From: Hemileia vastatrix
Lineage: Eukaryota; Basidiomycota; Pucciniomycetes; Pucciniales; Zaghouaniaceae
Assembly: GCA_030280995.1 (NCBI GenBank)
Contig: JASXTE010000001.1
Coordinates: forward strand, 21,146,106 to 21,210,105
Length of the DNA: 64,000 nt
Direction of reading: 5' to 3'
A program made the translations under genes and the position numbers. The notes under the pieces were generated by a model that saw only the letters and a program-made list of their open reading frames with translations, was not told the DNA's origin and ran no database searches. Of this stretch, positions 36,701 to 47,220 are shown piece by piece. Positions within the stretch are counted from its first letter, which is position 1. Each line of letters opens with the position of its first letter.

Positions 36701-37199
36701 AAAATGTATTGAAAAATCATTTGAATATGAGAAGAATAGATGGGACAAATCCCATAAAGAAAACACTTTTAAAAAGGGTGATGAGGTGTTGATTTCTACA
36801 GTCCACTTCAACTTACAAGGTAATAACAAATTGAAAGACCCATTTTTTGGTCCATTTGTTGTAAGAAGAATTGTTGGTGATAATGCAGTTGAAGTTATTT
36901 TGTATTCTCCATATGAAAGAAAAAATCATGTTTTTCCAACATCTCTTATGAAACCTTACACATCCAATAGTGATTTATTTCCCAAAAGGAGGGGAAGACC
37001 AAAAAAGACCCCTAATGAAATCACTGAGACAGCAGAAATTGATAAGATTCCAAATGACAGAATAGTTACTACTGAAAAAGGTACAGAATACTTATTTAGA
37101 TTCAAGAATAAATCTTCTGAATATGATTCTTGGATACCTAGGAAGGAAATATCTAATCTTCCTACTCTGCTAAAGAAATATAAAAAGAAAAAATCATAG
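33798..37199 (+). pseudogene. pol: gypsy-1 RT, RNase H, integrase, chromodomain
   Basis: After the protease, the same frame carries RT with a CGDYRTLNTYTVDDIYPLPR palm and an intact VYIDDIIIFSK box at 34752. RNase H (FVLYTDASFIGLGAALHQ, then ATQLECLVIVWALEKLHYYL) follows. The integrase HHCC region is at 35900-36040 (HDEILAGHFD, CDSCQKSK). The core has NMDFVTGLP, IISDRDPKF and a Glu in LAERMIQTLEDM. A chromodomain-like tail (YLFRFKNKSSEYDSWIP) ends at 37199. Defects are TAA 34077, TAG 34731, a shift in an A-run near 36040 and a compensating shift near 36215. Most catalytic residues survive, so a close active relative is likely in the genome. Confidence 0.9.
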
Positions 37200-37218
37200 C
37201 ATTTTTTTATTGTTTTTT

Positions 37219-37230
37219 AGAGTGAGGGAG
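37219..37230 (+). promoter_or_regulatory. Polypurine tract of gypsy-1
   Basis: AGAGTGAGGGAG directly precedes the TGTCAGCC start of the 3' LTR. Gypsy-3 has the related GGGTGAGGGAG at the same position (61906-61916, minus strand). Confidence 0.75.
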
Positions 37231-38492
37231 TGTCAGCCAGGCTGCTAGACTTACCCAGTAAAATAATAAATTATTTACTGGATGAAGCCACGCCTTATTA
37301 TTTTAATTATTTAATTATAAATTAGTTACATTAAAATTACCTATAATAAATTAACTAATTACAGAAGGGTAAAATTAAATGAATAATTAAAATTAAATAT
37401 AAAATGTCCCTTGTATTTTTATTCTCTAACACCGTGCTCATTGACAGGTTGAAAGAAATAAAATTTTATATTAAAAAATAGATTTTAAATTAAAATAAAA
37501 TTTTAATATTCAAATAAAAATAAATACATACAAAAAATTCAAATTTCTTATTTAGAATTGACTTCTACAGTAAATATTAAATAAATTTATGTATTTCTCA
37601 CATACTCTGTAAATACATCTTTAAATACATCTTTTTGACACCTTTTTAGAACAACTTTATTATTTGAAAATACTCCTTCTGGAATATTCTTTTTCTCTCT
37701 CTCTCATACTACTGTTTTTAGAATTTCATTTCCATGCTTTGTCTCTCCTTTGCCTATATAAGGCCTCTCTTTTGGTTGTTTTTTATTCATTCCATTACTT
37801 ACTTATTTATTATAACTATTTACAATCCCTTTATTACTATCTATTATTGCTTTAGTAGTTACATTCACATAATTATAATCCATTAATTAGGGGGTATCAA
37901 TGTTCAGGGATCCACAATTAGGGATCAGGAAATTTTATCCCCGGGATCAGACATTATTAATTGCGGAAGATTCTTATCCACTAGCCCTGGGGCTAGTGGA
38001 TAAGGAATCCACAATAATGCATTATCCTGCCTCTTATACCCCAATTTCCATTCCTAATTCCTGATCCCAAACTCATCATATCCATGAGGGATATCCAGAG
38101 AGTAGTCCAAGATGTGGTTATGGCAGAAAGTTGTGCAACATGTGGTTATGACAGAAAGTTGTCCAAGATGTGGTTATGAAAAATTGAGTAAAAAAATGTT
38201 GGATAAGAGGTGAACATTGACACGTAAAGTGTCTAATAACCCAATTATTAGCAAAAATAATTGCGGAAGATAATTGGAGTATCAGGATTTTTATCCGCAA
38301 TTAATTTAATTGCTGATCCCTGAACATTGATACCCCCTATTATAATAATAATTCAACTTTTTATCTCTTTAAATTGAGTAAACATTCTATAAGATAAGGA
38401 AATACGTACCCAAGTTTGAATCCCAAAAATCCCATTGTTACCGCCATTGGACCTCCTTGAAAAACCTTCTGGACTTGAAAGATACCTTGACA
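37231..38492 (+). repeat. 3' LTR of gypsy-1, interrupted by a MITE
   Basis: Starts TGTCAGCCAGGC and ends CCTTGACA. Subtracting the 450-bp MITE leaves 812 bp, the same as the 5' LTR. Its promoter-like box GCCTATATAAGG lies near 37754. Confidence 0.95.
37889..38338 (+). mobile_element. Harbinger-type MITE, copy 1 (450 bp)
   Basis: Terminal inverted repeats of about 24 bp begin AGGGGGTATCAATG, with the mirror image at 38315-38338. The flanking ATT (37886-37888 and 38339-38341) is a 3-bp duplication, equivalently read as TTA/TTA, and the empty site in the 5' LTR confirms it. The left third matches the 5' end and the right part the 3' end of the 42-kb Harbinger element, so this is an internal deletion derivative. 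Inside are a perfect 15-bp hairpin at 37974-38005 and three tandem variants of a 28-bp unit with CCAAGATGTGGTTATG. Confidence 0.95.
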
Positions 38493-38497
38493 CTATA

Positions 38498-39276
38498 AGT
38501 ATATTTTTATGAGTTGTTGAATGAAATTTAAAAAATGTTATGTAAAAGTATTATATTTATAAGTATATTACAATTTTATATTTGTTATGTAAAATAATAA
38601 AACTATTGATAATATTTGTTGTGGTGGTTAATGATTAAGAATCCCTGTATATTTCTCTCTGATGTCTAATTTTTAGTCTGCAGCTTTATATGCATAGTAT
38701 TTCATGTGCTTTATTTTCCCCAGCTGTAGCATCCTGGAGCTCATCTGGAGACCGTAGGAGTTTGTACAGAGCTTGTCCGGAGAATTCTGGAGCTCATACA
38801 GACTTCCAGAATCAATTAGAAACTTAAACAATAATAAAAAAATCCAGAAAATTTACAGATGATAGAGCTACAACTACATTACAATCCCAACTAACTTTTG
38901 TAGTCTGCACAGCCCTATTTATCTAGTAAAAAATCATCAAAGTAATTTATAAAAAATCAAAAATAATCAAAAATACTTTATAAAACTATTAAAAATATAT
39001 GGAAAATGGTGAAAATTCCCCAAAAATTCCTAAAGGTTCTTGAGACTCATGAATTCAATTTCCATACACTTTTAGACCTATACTTGCATTTTCTGACCAT
39101 TAATCAATTTTTAATATTGACTTGTAAATTAACCCTTTTTTAAACATTTTTAAATACTCATTTCTTTAAATATAAACCATTATAAAATTAGATTGGCTTT
39201 TACAATTTCTATAATCAGCTCCAAAAAACATCTTTTTTAATAAACCTTGTTCCATACTAATCTTTAGACTGCCACA
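38498..39276 (-). repeat. 5' LTR of element M, outer part
   Basis: Continues the LTR broken at 29505 and aligns with about 17570-18337. It contains shared segments such as TTTATTTTCCCCAGCTG and ends at the TGTGGCA terminus (39276 on the minus strand). It abuts the truncated gypsy-2. Confidence 0.85.
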
Positions 39277-40601
39277 ATGTCATTCATATTCTGGAAGACT
39301 CTATTCAAGTGATGTATGTTTTCATCAAAGGTCTTAGAAAAAACTATGATGTCATCAATATAGACTATTAACTTTCCTTCAATTATTTCCTGATGAAATT
39401 TATTATCCATCACTTTTTGAAAAGCAGAAGGGGAATTTTTAGGGCCAAATGGCACTCTAAAATACCTTTATATTCCCATGTGAGTTGCAAGAAGCAAGAG
39501 ATTTTGGGAGTTCTTTTCCACAGGTATTTGGTGATAACCTTTATTACCATCCAGATAACTAATAAACTTAGAACCTTGTAAGGTAGCATGTATTGAGTTT
39601 TTTCTGTGTAAAAGATAGATATCATCTACCGTATAAGTATTTAATACTCTATAATCCATACACGATCTAGCTTTATCTTTTTCATAAGAGATTAAGACTG
39701 GGGAGATGACACTATGTTTTTGGGTAACATCTACCTTTTCAATAATATTAATTTTTAATAGGGTAGAAAAATTATCCTCAATATCTTTTCTGATTGTGGG
39801 AGAAGCAGGATATAGTTTTTTCTTTAGTCTAGGAGGAATATCACTCAAGTTACAGGATAAAGAAGTATTCATTTCATCCTTAACAACTTCTAATTGATGG
39901 GAACCATGAGCAAAATCCGTAGGAAGAGATGTAATCAAATAAATTATAGATTCTCTCTGTTCACCATTTAAGAGATCACGAAATAAAGCAGTATTTATTT
40001 CAGAAAATAATATATCCATTTCTTCTTTTGATCTACTTTTAAATTGAACCAATGAGTTACAAGGCTTTAACAAGTGTGAAGAAGGTTTTTTAGAAGAAAA
40101 ATTTTTAAACTTTCTTTTTCCATTCAAGCCCTTGGTGAAACACTTGTTTTTTAGATCCAAATTGATACCAAACATGTTTAAAATTTCATATCCCATAAAA
40201 ACCCAATTTCATAACTTATCATTTTTTATCACAAAAAATTCATAAATAGCTCTCACAAAGCCGCTATTATACTTAAAGAATACATTGGTTTTGTATTTGC
40301 CAATGGGTCATAAAACAAAACAAAAATATCTCCATTTTTCAGATGTCATAATTAATAATTTACTCTGATAATCTTTATCCACTGAAGTGAGTGCTTTTTC
40401 AGACACCAAACTTCCTCCAGCACCATAGTCAAGTAAAACCTTAAAATTTATACCAATAATGATAACTGGTGCTTTTAAGGGTGATATTAATGTAGGAATG
40501 TCAGTAACATCTCTTATAATCTCAATATTTTCTTCTAAAGATAAATCCAAATTACAAATTTCAGAGAAATTATCTAAATATTGGATATCTTGTACCAACA
40601 T
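39277..40601 (-). pseudogene. pol: gypsy-2 protease and partial reverse transcriptase
   Basis: The protease is in 40601-40308 with LLDYGAGGSLVSEKAL, where the active-site Asp survives but Ser is replaced by Tyr. A linker and RT N-terminus follow in 40196-39468 (DKARSCMDYRVLNTYTVDDIY, YHQIPVEKNSQN). The frame shifts, then gives MPFGPKNSPSAFQKVMD and an intact VYIDDIIVFSK in 39455-39264. It ends at FQNMND at the LTR boundary, so the thumb, RNase H and integrase are missing. Confidence 0.85.
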
Positions 40602-41998
40602 TAGAACTTAATTTGAAGAATCATTTTCATAAGAGATATTACTATCACAGTCACTGGAGGAATCATTAAGGTCAACTGTAGTATTTTTATTTTCCTCAGT
40701 TTTTTCAACAAGATGAATTTTTTTTTTACAAAAATTTCCTTTATGCCATGATTTGTTACATTAAAAACAATTATTTGTTTCATTTATCTTTGGTGAAACT
40801 GAGGCAGAGGATTTACAAGGTTTTTCTGGGAGTTTTGATAAAGATTTCAGCTGATCATGGTAAGGTTTTAAGGGATAATTCCTTATTTCATATCTGTGGT
40901 TGAGCAGTACTTCATTAAATATATTAATAAAAGAAGAGTTTTTCCTTACATGCTCAGTCCTAGCTACAATCAAAACTCTGAGAGAATTTGGTAATTTATA
41001 GAGAATTTTGTCTCTCCAAATATCATAATCCATTTTTGGATACATAGCTCTAAGAATTTTTGTTATTTTCATGCAGAAAACAACAGGGTTTTCAGTAGAG
41101 GAGCATGTATATTTAGCATTCTCATATAATCTCTGCTGTGCCAACCTGAATTTTGAACCACCAAATTTATTTTCAATTAATGTTTTCCACTCATTACATG
41201 TATATTGATGATTTTCCAATAAAACAGATTCATAACAGATCAATTCTACACTGGTAAATGAATAAATTAACTTTGAAACTATTTATTCATCTGGAAATTT
41301 GTAAGAATTTCTTAAATTATCAATTCTTTGAATAAAATGCTTACATTCCAATGAAGAATCACCATCAAAGGTTGGTTACTAGTTAAGTTTAGGCCAATGT
41401 TTATGGCTACTAGGCAGGTAAACCTTGTAGTTGTATTTATTCATTGTAATCAACTCTTGAAGCCTGGACGGGTCTTCAGAAATTTCATTATTCACAGAAG
41501 CAGCTGGATCATTATGAGGATTAAAATTTTGTTTGTTTGTCACAAAAGATTTAATGGACTCATCTTCAGATTGTTTAATAGCCATATTACAAGGAAGAAG
41601 AGCTAACTTGTTCAGGCTGTTTACCTTTATTTATAGTAGAATTATGGGCAATAGTTTTCACCACACCATAATTTTCATCAGAGATAACTGGTAAGGTAGA
41701 TAATTTTTCCTTAAAATTAGAAAAAGTTCTTCTTAAACTAGGAATATTGTAAAGTTGATCATTAATTTTGGAAAGAGATAAAAAATTGATGTCTTCATCC
41801 ACTGAGTATTTATTACTCAAAGCTTGGAAATTAGTTTTTAGTTTATTCAGTTCACTGTGTAGGGTCTTATTATCATTTTTAATGAAGTGTTTTCATCTAT
41901 GAGGGGTTTCAGTTCACCAATAACTTTATGAATATGTTGATTTCTATAAGAAAGTGCCTTGTGATCATTTTTTATAAATTTTTTTGAGAAAGTAAATG
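40602..41998 (-). pseudogene. gag: gypsy-2 Gag, C-terminal part
   Basis: Frames 41820-41587, 41585-41379 and 41243-40761 together parallel gypsy-1 Gag (HKHWPKLN, WKTLIENKFGGSKFRLAQQR, IWRDKILYKLPNSLR). The knuckle region near 40760-40740 is degraded, and several stops and shifts are present. The reading is broken at 41998 by Harbinger copy 2 and resumes at 47680. Confidence 0.8.
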
Positions 41999-42001
41999 AT
42001 T

Positions 42002-42378
42002 AGGGGGTATCAAAGTTGAGTGATCCAAAATTAGGGATCAGGTTTTTTTCCTGGGATCAGAAATTATTAATTGCCAAAGATTCTTATTCACTAGCCCCAG
42101 AGCTAGTGGATAATGAATCCATGTTATTACATTTTCCAGCGTCTTATACCCCAATTTCCATTCCTAATTCCTGATCCCAAAGTCATCACATCCATGATGA
42201 ATTTTTATGAAAGTCACATGACTTATAATTGCTGATGCCATCCTTAAGTCTTTCCTCGCTCTATGCTACTTAATTTTGGTGGAAAACACTTTAAGTTTTT
42301 TTCTATCTTCACACCCCAACTACACATTTGGCAGTGAATTCCCATTTTCCTCATCACATAAGCCTTCCATGGACAACT
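42002..42378 (+). other. Left TIR and subterminal region of Harbinger copy 2
   Basis: Includes the inverted repeat, an imperfect version of the MITE hairpin (TTCACTAGCCCCAGAGCTAG around 42090-42110) and the transposase leader. The same sequence is found at the left end of both MITEs and at 55780-56193. Confidence 0.75.
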
Positions 42379-43265
42379 ATGAATCATCTCTCTACTAGGC
42401 AGCTATTTCACTCAACTATGAATGTTATTTATTTACTTATAGTTCTTTACTATAAATCCAACTCTGATTTTGAAGATGTTATAGCCTATATGTCTTTTCT
42501 TTTCAAAAAGCATTACATAAACCCAAGTAGGCCAGATCTTCATCATAATCCCAGATATGATTTCTGCTCCATTCTCAAAATTCTTCAACTAAAATTCACT
42601 CAACTGTTTCAAAATTTTCCCAATTCTTTCTTCTAAATTTATCAACTCATCTCCAAAAATCCTATCTTTCATAAAAATTCTCAAAATAAACAACCTGATC
42701 CTGCTATTCAACTTGCTGTTGCAATATGTTGCTTTGGCTCAAATGAGAATGGTGCTGCTGTAAGACATTTGGATAATCTCTTTACCATAGGATATGGTAC
42801 CGTCATATTATACACAAAGTGCTGTATGATTTCTATCCTTTCCCTAAAGTCTCAAACACTTGCTTGGCCAACTCCACAACAGAGACTTGAATCCTCTCAA
42901 GTAATGCAAGAAAAAGGTTTTCCTGGATGTGTAGCTTATTTTTGATGGAAAAACTATACCTTTTAGTCAAAAGCCTGCTCATTATGGAAATCATTATTTT
43001 GATTGAAAAAAATGGTTTCTTCAAAATGTTCTCCAATTTCACATTTTTCATAAACTAATTTTTTATCTTCTTTGTAAATACTCTATTTCCATTAAACTTT
43101 TCTGTGATGTCAAAAAAAAGTTTATTGCTTTTCATAGTGGATTCCATGGCTCATGCCATGACTCTTCCGTCTTCCATAGAATGAGGATTTCTCAAAGTCC
43201 TGACTCATACTTTGACAAATCTCAGTACCTCCTTGCAGACTCAGCATATGCAAGTGGAAAGTAAA
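42379..43265 (+). pseudogene. HARBI1-like DDE transposase, C-terminally deleted
   Basis: The start at 42379 (MNHLSTRQ) parallels copy 1. The helical N-terminal region (ICCFGSNENGAAVRHLDNLF at about 42725-42785) is typical of the family. The core reads EKGFPGCVAY, then IFDGKTIPFSQKPAHYGNHYFD (first Asp near 42948), FIAFHSGFHGSCHDSS (second acidic position, about 43120-43170) and LLADSAYASGK at about 43255. There the coding sequence jumps to what is 3' flank in copy 1, removing the segment with the catalytic Glu. Several shifts are also present. This copy therefore cannot encode an active nuclease. Confidence 0.85.
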
Positions 43266-43439
43266 TTTTTCATTCATCCCTCATATCTTTTTCTTCTTCT
43301 CCACAAGCATCCCTCAAACAATTTTTTTTTTCATTTATTTTCTCATCTCATCTCTCCAGGTAAGTCATTTTATTCATTTTTTTTTTTGATTTTTGATTGC
43401 TAATTATTTTTTTTTGTTTTTAAAAGGTTAAATTAACAC
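43266..43439 (+). other. 3' flank of the deleted transposase
   Basis: Matches about 1480-1340 of copy 1 on the opposite strand, including TTTTTCATTCATCCCTCAT and the splice-like CCAGGTAAGTCA. No separate gene. Confidence 0.55.
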
Positions 43440-44160
43440 TTTGTTTTTTTTCTATATCTCCCTCTTTTCTCTTTTTTTTTCTCCTTTACCCCCTGTTTAT
43501 CCCTCCTTGGCCTGGTCTTTATCCCACCTTTCCCCCCTCCTTGGTATCCTCATTCTCCCCTGTTTCCCATCCTTGGCCTCCTCTATCCCCCCTTTTTCTC
43601 ATTTTGGTGTTCTCAACACCCCCCCTTTCCCCTCTTAGGTGTCCTCAAGACCCCCCTTTTCTTTTCTCCACTTAGGCACCCTCAGGAATGCCCATTTCCT
43701 CCCTTTGGTCTCCTGAAAACCCCCCCTCACCTCTCCTTCCACCCCTTCATTAACTTAACAAATTGTTAGAAATAAGTTAGGCTAATAAAAAATTGTCATC
43801 AATTTTTCATTAATGTAGCGAATTTCTAACTATTTATTAGGCTAATGAACAATTGTCACCAATTGTTCATTAACTTAGCAATTTGTTAGCAAATCACTAA
43901 GTAATGAAGGGGGGTAGGAGCAATTAGGGGGAGGCCATTAGGGACTGGGATAGGTGAGGAGGGGGGGGGAAGTGACATGTCTGATGACACTTATGGGGAA
44001 AAAAGGGGGGATGTGGAGGAAAATAAAGGTGGAAAAAGTGAGGCTTTGAGGATACAAATGGGGACAAGAGAGGGATTTTGAGGACACCAAAGGGGACAAA
44101 AATGGGGGATGATGACACCAAAAAAAGGATAATAGGGGAGATATTGAGGTCATCATAAAG
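43440..44160. repeat. Pyrimidine/purine inverted minisatellite inside Harbinger copy 2
   Basis: Pyrimidine-rich units (CCCTTTGGTCTCCTGAAAA-like) fill 43440-43740 and purine-rich complements (GGGATTTTGAGGACACCAAA-like) fill 43900-44160. An AT-rich spacer with TTCATTAACTTAGCAA repeats lies between. It matches 481-1200 in content and position. Proline-rich frames across it are artefacts. Confidence 0.75.
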
Positions 44161-44289
44161 GAGACATTGGGGGTTTAAAGTAGAAAGAAATTGAAAATTA
44201 ATTATTAATTTTTGTCTCTTATTTTTTTTGTTTCTTATATTTCAAAAAAAAAAAAAAAAAAAAAAAAAAGATTCCAAAATATCAACAAC

Positions 44290-45400
44290 ATGTCTGGAAT
44301 AATGTCAAAGTCCTCATCACTCTCATCATTCTCATTATGTTCAAAACCATTTCCAGAAGTGAAGCCTAACATTTCTAATAAGAAGAGAAAACCTTATCAA
44401 AAACAAAGTTTAATTTGAAAGAAACATTTTTGTGAAGCCTTCTTTGGCTCATTGGAAAATCTTTCTTACTTCAAAACTAAAATATGTAAAAAAAAAAAAT
44501 AAGATTATACCAATTCATTACCAGAAAGTATCAAGTACTTAACTTCTAGTGGAAAGGACATTGTGGTTGCAATTATTAGTAATGGATACAAACCTCAATT
44601 TATTATACAGGTTCATTTGTTCAATAGTGTTCAAGATGAAGTGTTTAATAAACTATCAGATGTTATTACTACTTTATATCAGATAAAATTAGTTTTTCAA
44701 CCTTTACAAAATCAAAAGAAGAGTGGAGGAATTATGATAGGACATGTTTGGAGACCTGGCTTTGAAAAGGGTGCCAGACTTGGTAAGTCTTTATTTTCAA
44801 AATTTTTTAAGAAAACCTATTTTCTTATTTTTCTCTCCAGGTATTTATTCTTTACTCCAGAATTTCAGTGATCAAGAAGTGAAGGAAGATTTAGAAAGAT
44901 GGAAAAGCTTAGGATCATTCAATTTTTTCTTGACCAATTGATTAAAAAAATGATGTATTCAGGCATTTAAATCTAATCATAAACTGGGCAAGAAAGCTTG
45001 ACTTCTCAATTGGATGGATATGGAATGGGTTGAACTAAGTAATGATTATATCTTATCTTCTAATTTTATTATCAGCTATGCAGGATTTCATGATCAGATT
45101 CATGTAGACAAATATGATTCTAATATGCATACTTATGGCCTTTTTTGTTATATTGATCCTATTACTGAAAGACCAATCCCTTCACCTGATAAAATCAAAT
45201 GTCATGGACTCTACTTTCCAGATCATAAATTCATCATGGAATTTGGTTTAGGAAACAGAATTATGGAAGCAATTTGGTATTCTTCAAGAGATAATCATCA
45301 AACTACTAAGGCACCTCCTGGATTGGAATCTTGAAAAAAGTTTACTCATTTTAGATGTTGTTTCCATATCAACCAAAGTTTGATAAAACAGGTAAGTAAG
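44290..45400 (+). pseudogene. TET/JBP-like 2-oxoglutarate/Fe(II) dioxygenase
   Basis: The start at 44290 (MSGIMSKS) is shared with copy 1. An N-terminal region with stops leads to 44563-44782 (ISNGYKPQFIIQVHLF, GHVWRPGFEKGARLG). A clean intron follows (44783-44840, GTAAGT...CCAG), then DQEVKEDLERWKSLG and the core at 45014-45334. The core has HVD (CAT GTA GAC, 45101-45109) as the HxD iron ligands, a YGLFCYID strand, a HGLYFPDHKFIMEFG block and a distal His at 45296 in DNHQTT. The sequence reads on past a TGA into FTHFRCCFHI. TET/JBP enzymes oxidise methylated pyrimidines in DNA. Nonsense codons (several TGA where CGA is plausible) inactivate this copy. Family call is from motifs only. Confidence 0.7.
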
Positions 45401-46062
45401 GTAAGGGGTGAAGGGTCAATGTCTAGTAAAACATTAGGGAGGGGTTCTAAATATGGTAATTAAAGTATTTTCAAATATTAGTTTTTTTTCCTTAAATTTT
45501 TAATTTGTCAGTCATTAACGATAATCAATCAAATGGAGTATTGTACTATCAAGCCCTTGTTCTGTATAAAGGTTTCCATTCAATTATATTATATGAATGA
45601 GTTTATAATATCATTCTTGTCATATGTTTTCTTTGACCTTGCTCATGAAATCATTGACAGAGAGTATTTGGGACTCTTTTACTTGGTTGATTATCTTTTT
45701 TTTAATTGATTTACTTAATTATTTATGAAATAAATTAAAAATTTGGTAATCCTTAACCCCCTTCTAGAGTGAATTTCAGGAGGGGTATTGCCAAATTTCA
45801 AATAAGATGTGTAAAATGTTTGACTTGAAAAATTTTTGGAATGAAATATGAACAAAAAAAAATATATATATATATATAAAACTAGTCATCAAACATTTTC
45901 ATTAAGCAGTCAATTTCCTCAACAGATATATAATCTTTAATGAATTCTATCGAAAAAACTTTCTAAAAAAAAAAAATTGGAATGAAATATGAAGGAAATA
46001 AAAGAAACTAGTCATCAAACATTTTCATTAAGTGTTCAATTTCCTCAAAAGATTTATTACCT
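45401..46062. other. Convergent 3' region between the TET-like and SANT genes
   Basis: AT-rich. A duplicated segment with ACTAGTCATCAAACATTTTC occurs at about 45880 and 46008. Probably 3' UTRs of the two convergent genes. No further gene is seen. Confidence 0.5.
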
Positions 46063-47220
46063 TTAACACATCCTATCAAGAAAACTTTCTTTTTTGGAAC
46101 CATCTTGGAGTTGATAATTTAGTTTCATTTGATCCAATAGGAAATTGTACTTAAGAGCCTTCTCCTCTTTATTTATCTCAAATTTCTTCTTTTCCAAGTC
46201 ATGTGCCCTCTCATCCCTCTGTAAAGAAAGCTCAAATTTCTTCTCCTCCAAGTGTTGTGCCTTATCATCCCTTTGTAAAGAGAGCTTGTATTGTTTCTTT
46301 TGAAAGTTGAGAGTATCTCTTGAAACTTCAACTTTACCTAGAGTGAAAAGAAATATTAACAAAAGAAAAAAAAAATCTTACTTAATTATGAAGAGGTATG
46401 CTATCACTTAACAGATTCACATTTCTCCAAAAAATCATCAATGGAAGAAAAAGGGGTTAGGGAAAAACTATCTTGGTCTGGCGTTCTTTGACTGTTTAAA
46501 CTCAAAGTAGTTGATGGTCTTTGCTTTTGTTTTTTTTTTTGGAGGTAACATTTTCCTTTTCATCATTGATGCTAGCTTCAAACTTGCTTACTTGAGGATC
46601 CTTGTTTTGTTCATTAGCCTTTTTAGAAATTAAAAAAAAAAAGAGATGTGAATAAAAAAAAAAATAAAACAACTAGACAAGAGATAAAAGCTCACTGGAG
46701 TGAGATAAGTTGAGTTTATATTTCCATAAGAATCTATTGAGAAGATATCTTGATTGGTGGAATTCAAATGAGAGGAGGTTTGAGTAGAAGAGAAAGGAAA
46801 AAAATTTCTTTCAACATCATGTTTAGAGATATCATTTTCTCCATCAAACATGTTTGTGGGATTAACATTGGCTTGCTCTCCAAAGATGGAATCCATCTCT
46901 TTATAATAAGGACATAAAGAATCAAGTTTATTGTCTATAGATACAATGCCCTTACTGATATCAATGTAAGTAATACCAAAACCAGTGGAAGATGAAAGAG
47001 TCTTAGCCTTCTTGTATCTGGCTTGATAGTGTTTGAAGCATTCAGAAATCTGCTTGGGCAAAAAATCAATCTTTCCCTTGGTCTTATTTTGTAATTCATT
47101 GGCCATTAGAAGATATCCATTGACTTTTGATGCAGGGAGCCTTCCTACTTTAGTTGCATTCTCAGTACCAAAACAAGAATCATAATTAGTTTTAGTTTTC
47201 AGCCAGTTGATCAGTATAAG
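46063..47220 (-). CDS. SANT/Myb-like DNA-binding protein with C-terminal coiled coil (Harbinger second gene)
   Basis: PIF/Harbinger elements carry a Myb/SANT-type partner that helps bring transposase to the ends and nucleus. Exon-like segments read leftwards. About 47220-46690 has a tryptophan helix (LINWLKTKTNYD), KVGRLPASKVNGYLLMANEL, ARYKKAKTLSSSTGFGI and LCPYYKEMDSIFGEQANVNP. About 46620-46410 is Ser/Lys rich and ends DDFLEKCESVK. About 46340-46063 is a strongly charged coiled coil with repeated FELSLQRDERAHDLEKKK units. GT..AG boundaries fit between them (GTGAGC near 46690, GTGATAG near 46410). The start is unclear because of an A-run near 47240. No stop interrupts the exons, so this gene may still be functional. 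Confidence 0.7.

Larger units (their letters stand above)
29506..38492 (+). mobile_element. Nearly complete Ty3/gypsy element (gypsy-1)
   Basis: LTRs at 29506-30317 and 37231-38492 are close to identical once a MITE in the second is removed (both 812 bp). The element is flanked by CTATA on both sides (29501-29505, 38493-38497). The empty site is present in the other LTR of element M. A polypurine tract precedes the 3' LTR. One long plus-strand frame encodes Gag, knuckle, protease, RT, RNase H, integrase and a chromodomain, interrupted by four stops and two single-base shifts. LTR similarity indicates a comparatively recent insertion. Confidence 0.95.
17231..39276 (-). mobile_element. Large Ty3/gypsy element M, split by gypsy-1
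   Basis: Homologous LTRs of about 1.1 kb bound the element: 17231-18337 (3' LTR) and 29166-29505 plus 38498-39276 (5' LTR). The 5' LTR is interrupted by gypsy-1 at 29506-38492. A polypurine tract abuts the 3' LTR and a primer-site-like sequence abuts the 5' LTR. Pol reads leftwards and belongs to the gypsy lineage with FIDDSG at the RT active site. About 3.7 kb between integrase and the 3' LTR contains plus-strand cysteine-cluster frames. The flanks (AGTGC at 17226-17230, ATGTC at 39277-39281) do not match, so the insertion is old or recombined. The LTRs are visibly diverged. Confidence 0.8.

Noticed and set aside
43924..44156. Pro-rich minus-strand frames in the purine tract
   Set aside because: Low-complexity products of the minisatellite, not conserved as protein between the two copies.
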